Positions 12,802 to 13,409 of a stretch of 13,409 nucleotides of DNA are shown here, one piece after another (the stretch's first letter is position 1; each line of letters starts with the position of its first letter). Source of the stretch: an uncultured Prevotellaceae bacterium (lineage in GTDB: Bacteria; Bacteroidota; Bacteroidia; Bacteroidales; Muribaculaceae). The notes beneath the pieces were generated by a model. The model was not told where the DNA came from. It did no database searches and saw only the letters and a list, made by a program, of their open reading frames with translations. The position numbers were made by a program, and so were the translations under genes. Location: NCBI GenBank assembly GCA_900556245.1, contig USOC01000007.1:1-13409 (forward strand), read 5' to 3'.

Positions 12802-13409
12802 ATGAAGAAATATGAAGTGACAGTTGTCGTGCCGGTCTACCGCACTGACTTGAATCCGTACGAACAAATTTCTCTCAACCAATTGTTCGCGACGCTCGGC
12901 CACCATCACATTGTCGTTGTAAAGCCAGAATCGCTCGACGTCGGCAGCCTTTTCAACGGACGGAATGTAGAAACTGAAAGTTTCGAAGACAGTTACTTTT
13001 CCGGCATACCTGGCTACAACCGGCTGATGCTCGGAGAAACGTTCTATCGACGGTTTGAAGATTCGGAATACATACTTATCTATCAACTGGATGCCTATGT
13101 ATTCAGCGACCGGCTGTTGGAATGGTGTCGGAAAGGCTACGACTATGTCGGCGCTCCCTGGCCGGAAAAGCCGATCTATCGGTTTCCGCCCTACCGGCTT
13201 TGCTCATGGCTGAAAAAGAAATGGTGTACGGCAAAAGGCGTTCCCGACCGGCATGCGACTCGCAACAAAGTCGGCAACGGAGGGTTTTCGCTGCGACGGG
13301 TCGATGCCCATATCAAAGCCTTGCAGACGCTGAAAGGAGAGGTGACACGCTACCTGACAGCCGAACGCCACCACATGTACAACGAAGACGTGTTTTTCGG
13401 AGTGGAAGT
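12802..13409 (+). CDS. DUF5672 glycosyltransferase-like protein, cut by window end
   Basis: An open frame begins at ATG 12802 (MKKYEVTVVVPVYRTD) and stays open to the last base, giving 202 residues of an unfinished protein. The order of motifs fits DUF5672, a family related to sugar-transferring enzymes: VVVPVYR near the N-terminus, then ILIYQLDAYVF (about 92-102), YDYVGAPW (114-121), VGNGGFSLR (157-165) and YNEDVFF (193-199). QLDAY may play the part of a DxD-like metal and nucleotide-sugar site, and NGGFSLR is typical of retained acceptor or donor loops; both are inferences from related folds. There is no signal peptide, so it is probably cytosolic and adds a sugar to a surface glycan. It is divergent from the GH3 gene with 183 bases between them. 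The minus-strand frame at 12760-13086 is a shadow of this gene. Confidence 0.85.
   Translation, partial: MKKYEVTVVVPVYRTDLNPYEQISLNQLFATLGHHHIVVVKPESLDVGSLFNGRNVETESFEDSYFSGIPGYNRLMLGETFYRRFEDSEYILIYQLDAYVFSDRLLEWCRKGYDYVGAPWPEKPIYRFPPYRLCSWLKKKWCTAKGVPDRHATRNKVGNGGFSLRRVDAHIKALQTLKGEVTRYLTAERHHMYNEDVFFGVE

Noticed and set aside
12760..13086. 108-codon minus-strand open frame at the right end
   Set aside because: It is antisense to the DUF5672 gene, which has family motifs and a promoter and stays open to the window end.

Overview
The window looks like chromosomal DNA of a Bacteroidales bacterium. Pointers are the many lipoproteins with short lipobox signals, the Bacteroidetes-only families (DUF4294, PepSY-like/BLIP-fold lipoprotein, duplicated-N-domain FKBP lipoproteins), and several promoters that fit the Bacteroides pattern of a -33 TTG/TTTG and a -7 TAnnTTTG box instead of the usual -35/-10. 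No rRNA, tRNA, CRISPR array, transposase or phage gene was seen. The genus cannot be fixed from this window.

Left part (1-2460). The window opens inside the C-terminal half of an IdeS/Mac-like (C66) cysteine protease on the + strand. It is separated by a bidirectional terminator from a minus-strand pair: a membrane-anchored eukaryotic-type Ser/Thr kinase followed, with an ATGA overlap, by a small protein with a helix-turn-helix-like N-terminus.

Middle-left (2461-4461). Reading away from the kinase are three small lipoproteins in AT-rich DNA. The second and third are paralogues, and the first ends in a 24-bp tandem repeat. A gene-free stretch follows with a long nested hairpin, an AT palindrome and a perfect 15-bp terminator-like hairpin. 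None of these three lipoproteins has a function I recognise.

Centre (4462-8868). All genes are on the minus strand: a secreted DUF4294 protein, then a probable operon of mannose-1-phosphate guanylyltransferase (manC), an FKBP lipoprotein, a cytoplasmic FklB-type FKBP and a second FKBP lipoprotein, closed by a strong terminator. Two of the three FKBP genes are broken as given, one by an in-frame TAG and one by a +1 frameshift. This may be real decay or sequence error. Upstream of manC, a Bacteroidales-type promoter followed about 70 nt later by a GNRA-capped hairpin with eight U residues marks either an orphan small RNA or an attenuator leader for the operon. It is the most interesting non-coding element here.

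Right part (8869-13409). A PepSY-like lipoprotein (+) with its own terminator is followed by a secreted GH3 beta-glycosidase (-). Divergent from the GH3 gene is a DUF5672 glycosyltransferase-like gene that runs off the window end and whose promoter position suggests a leaderless mRNA. The overall picture is of envelope, glycan and protein-folding functions, with no clear large mobile island.
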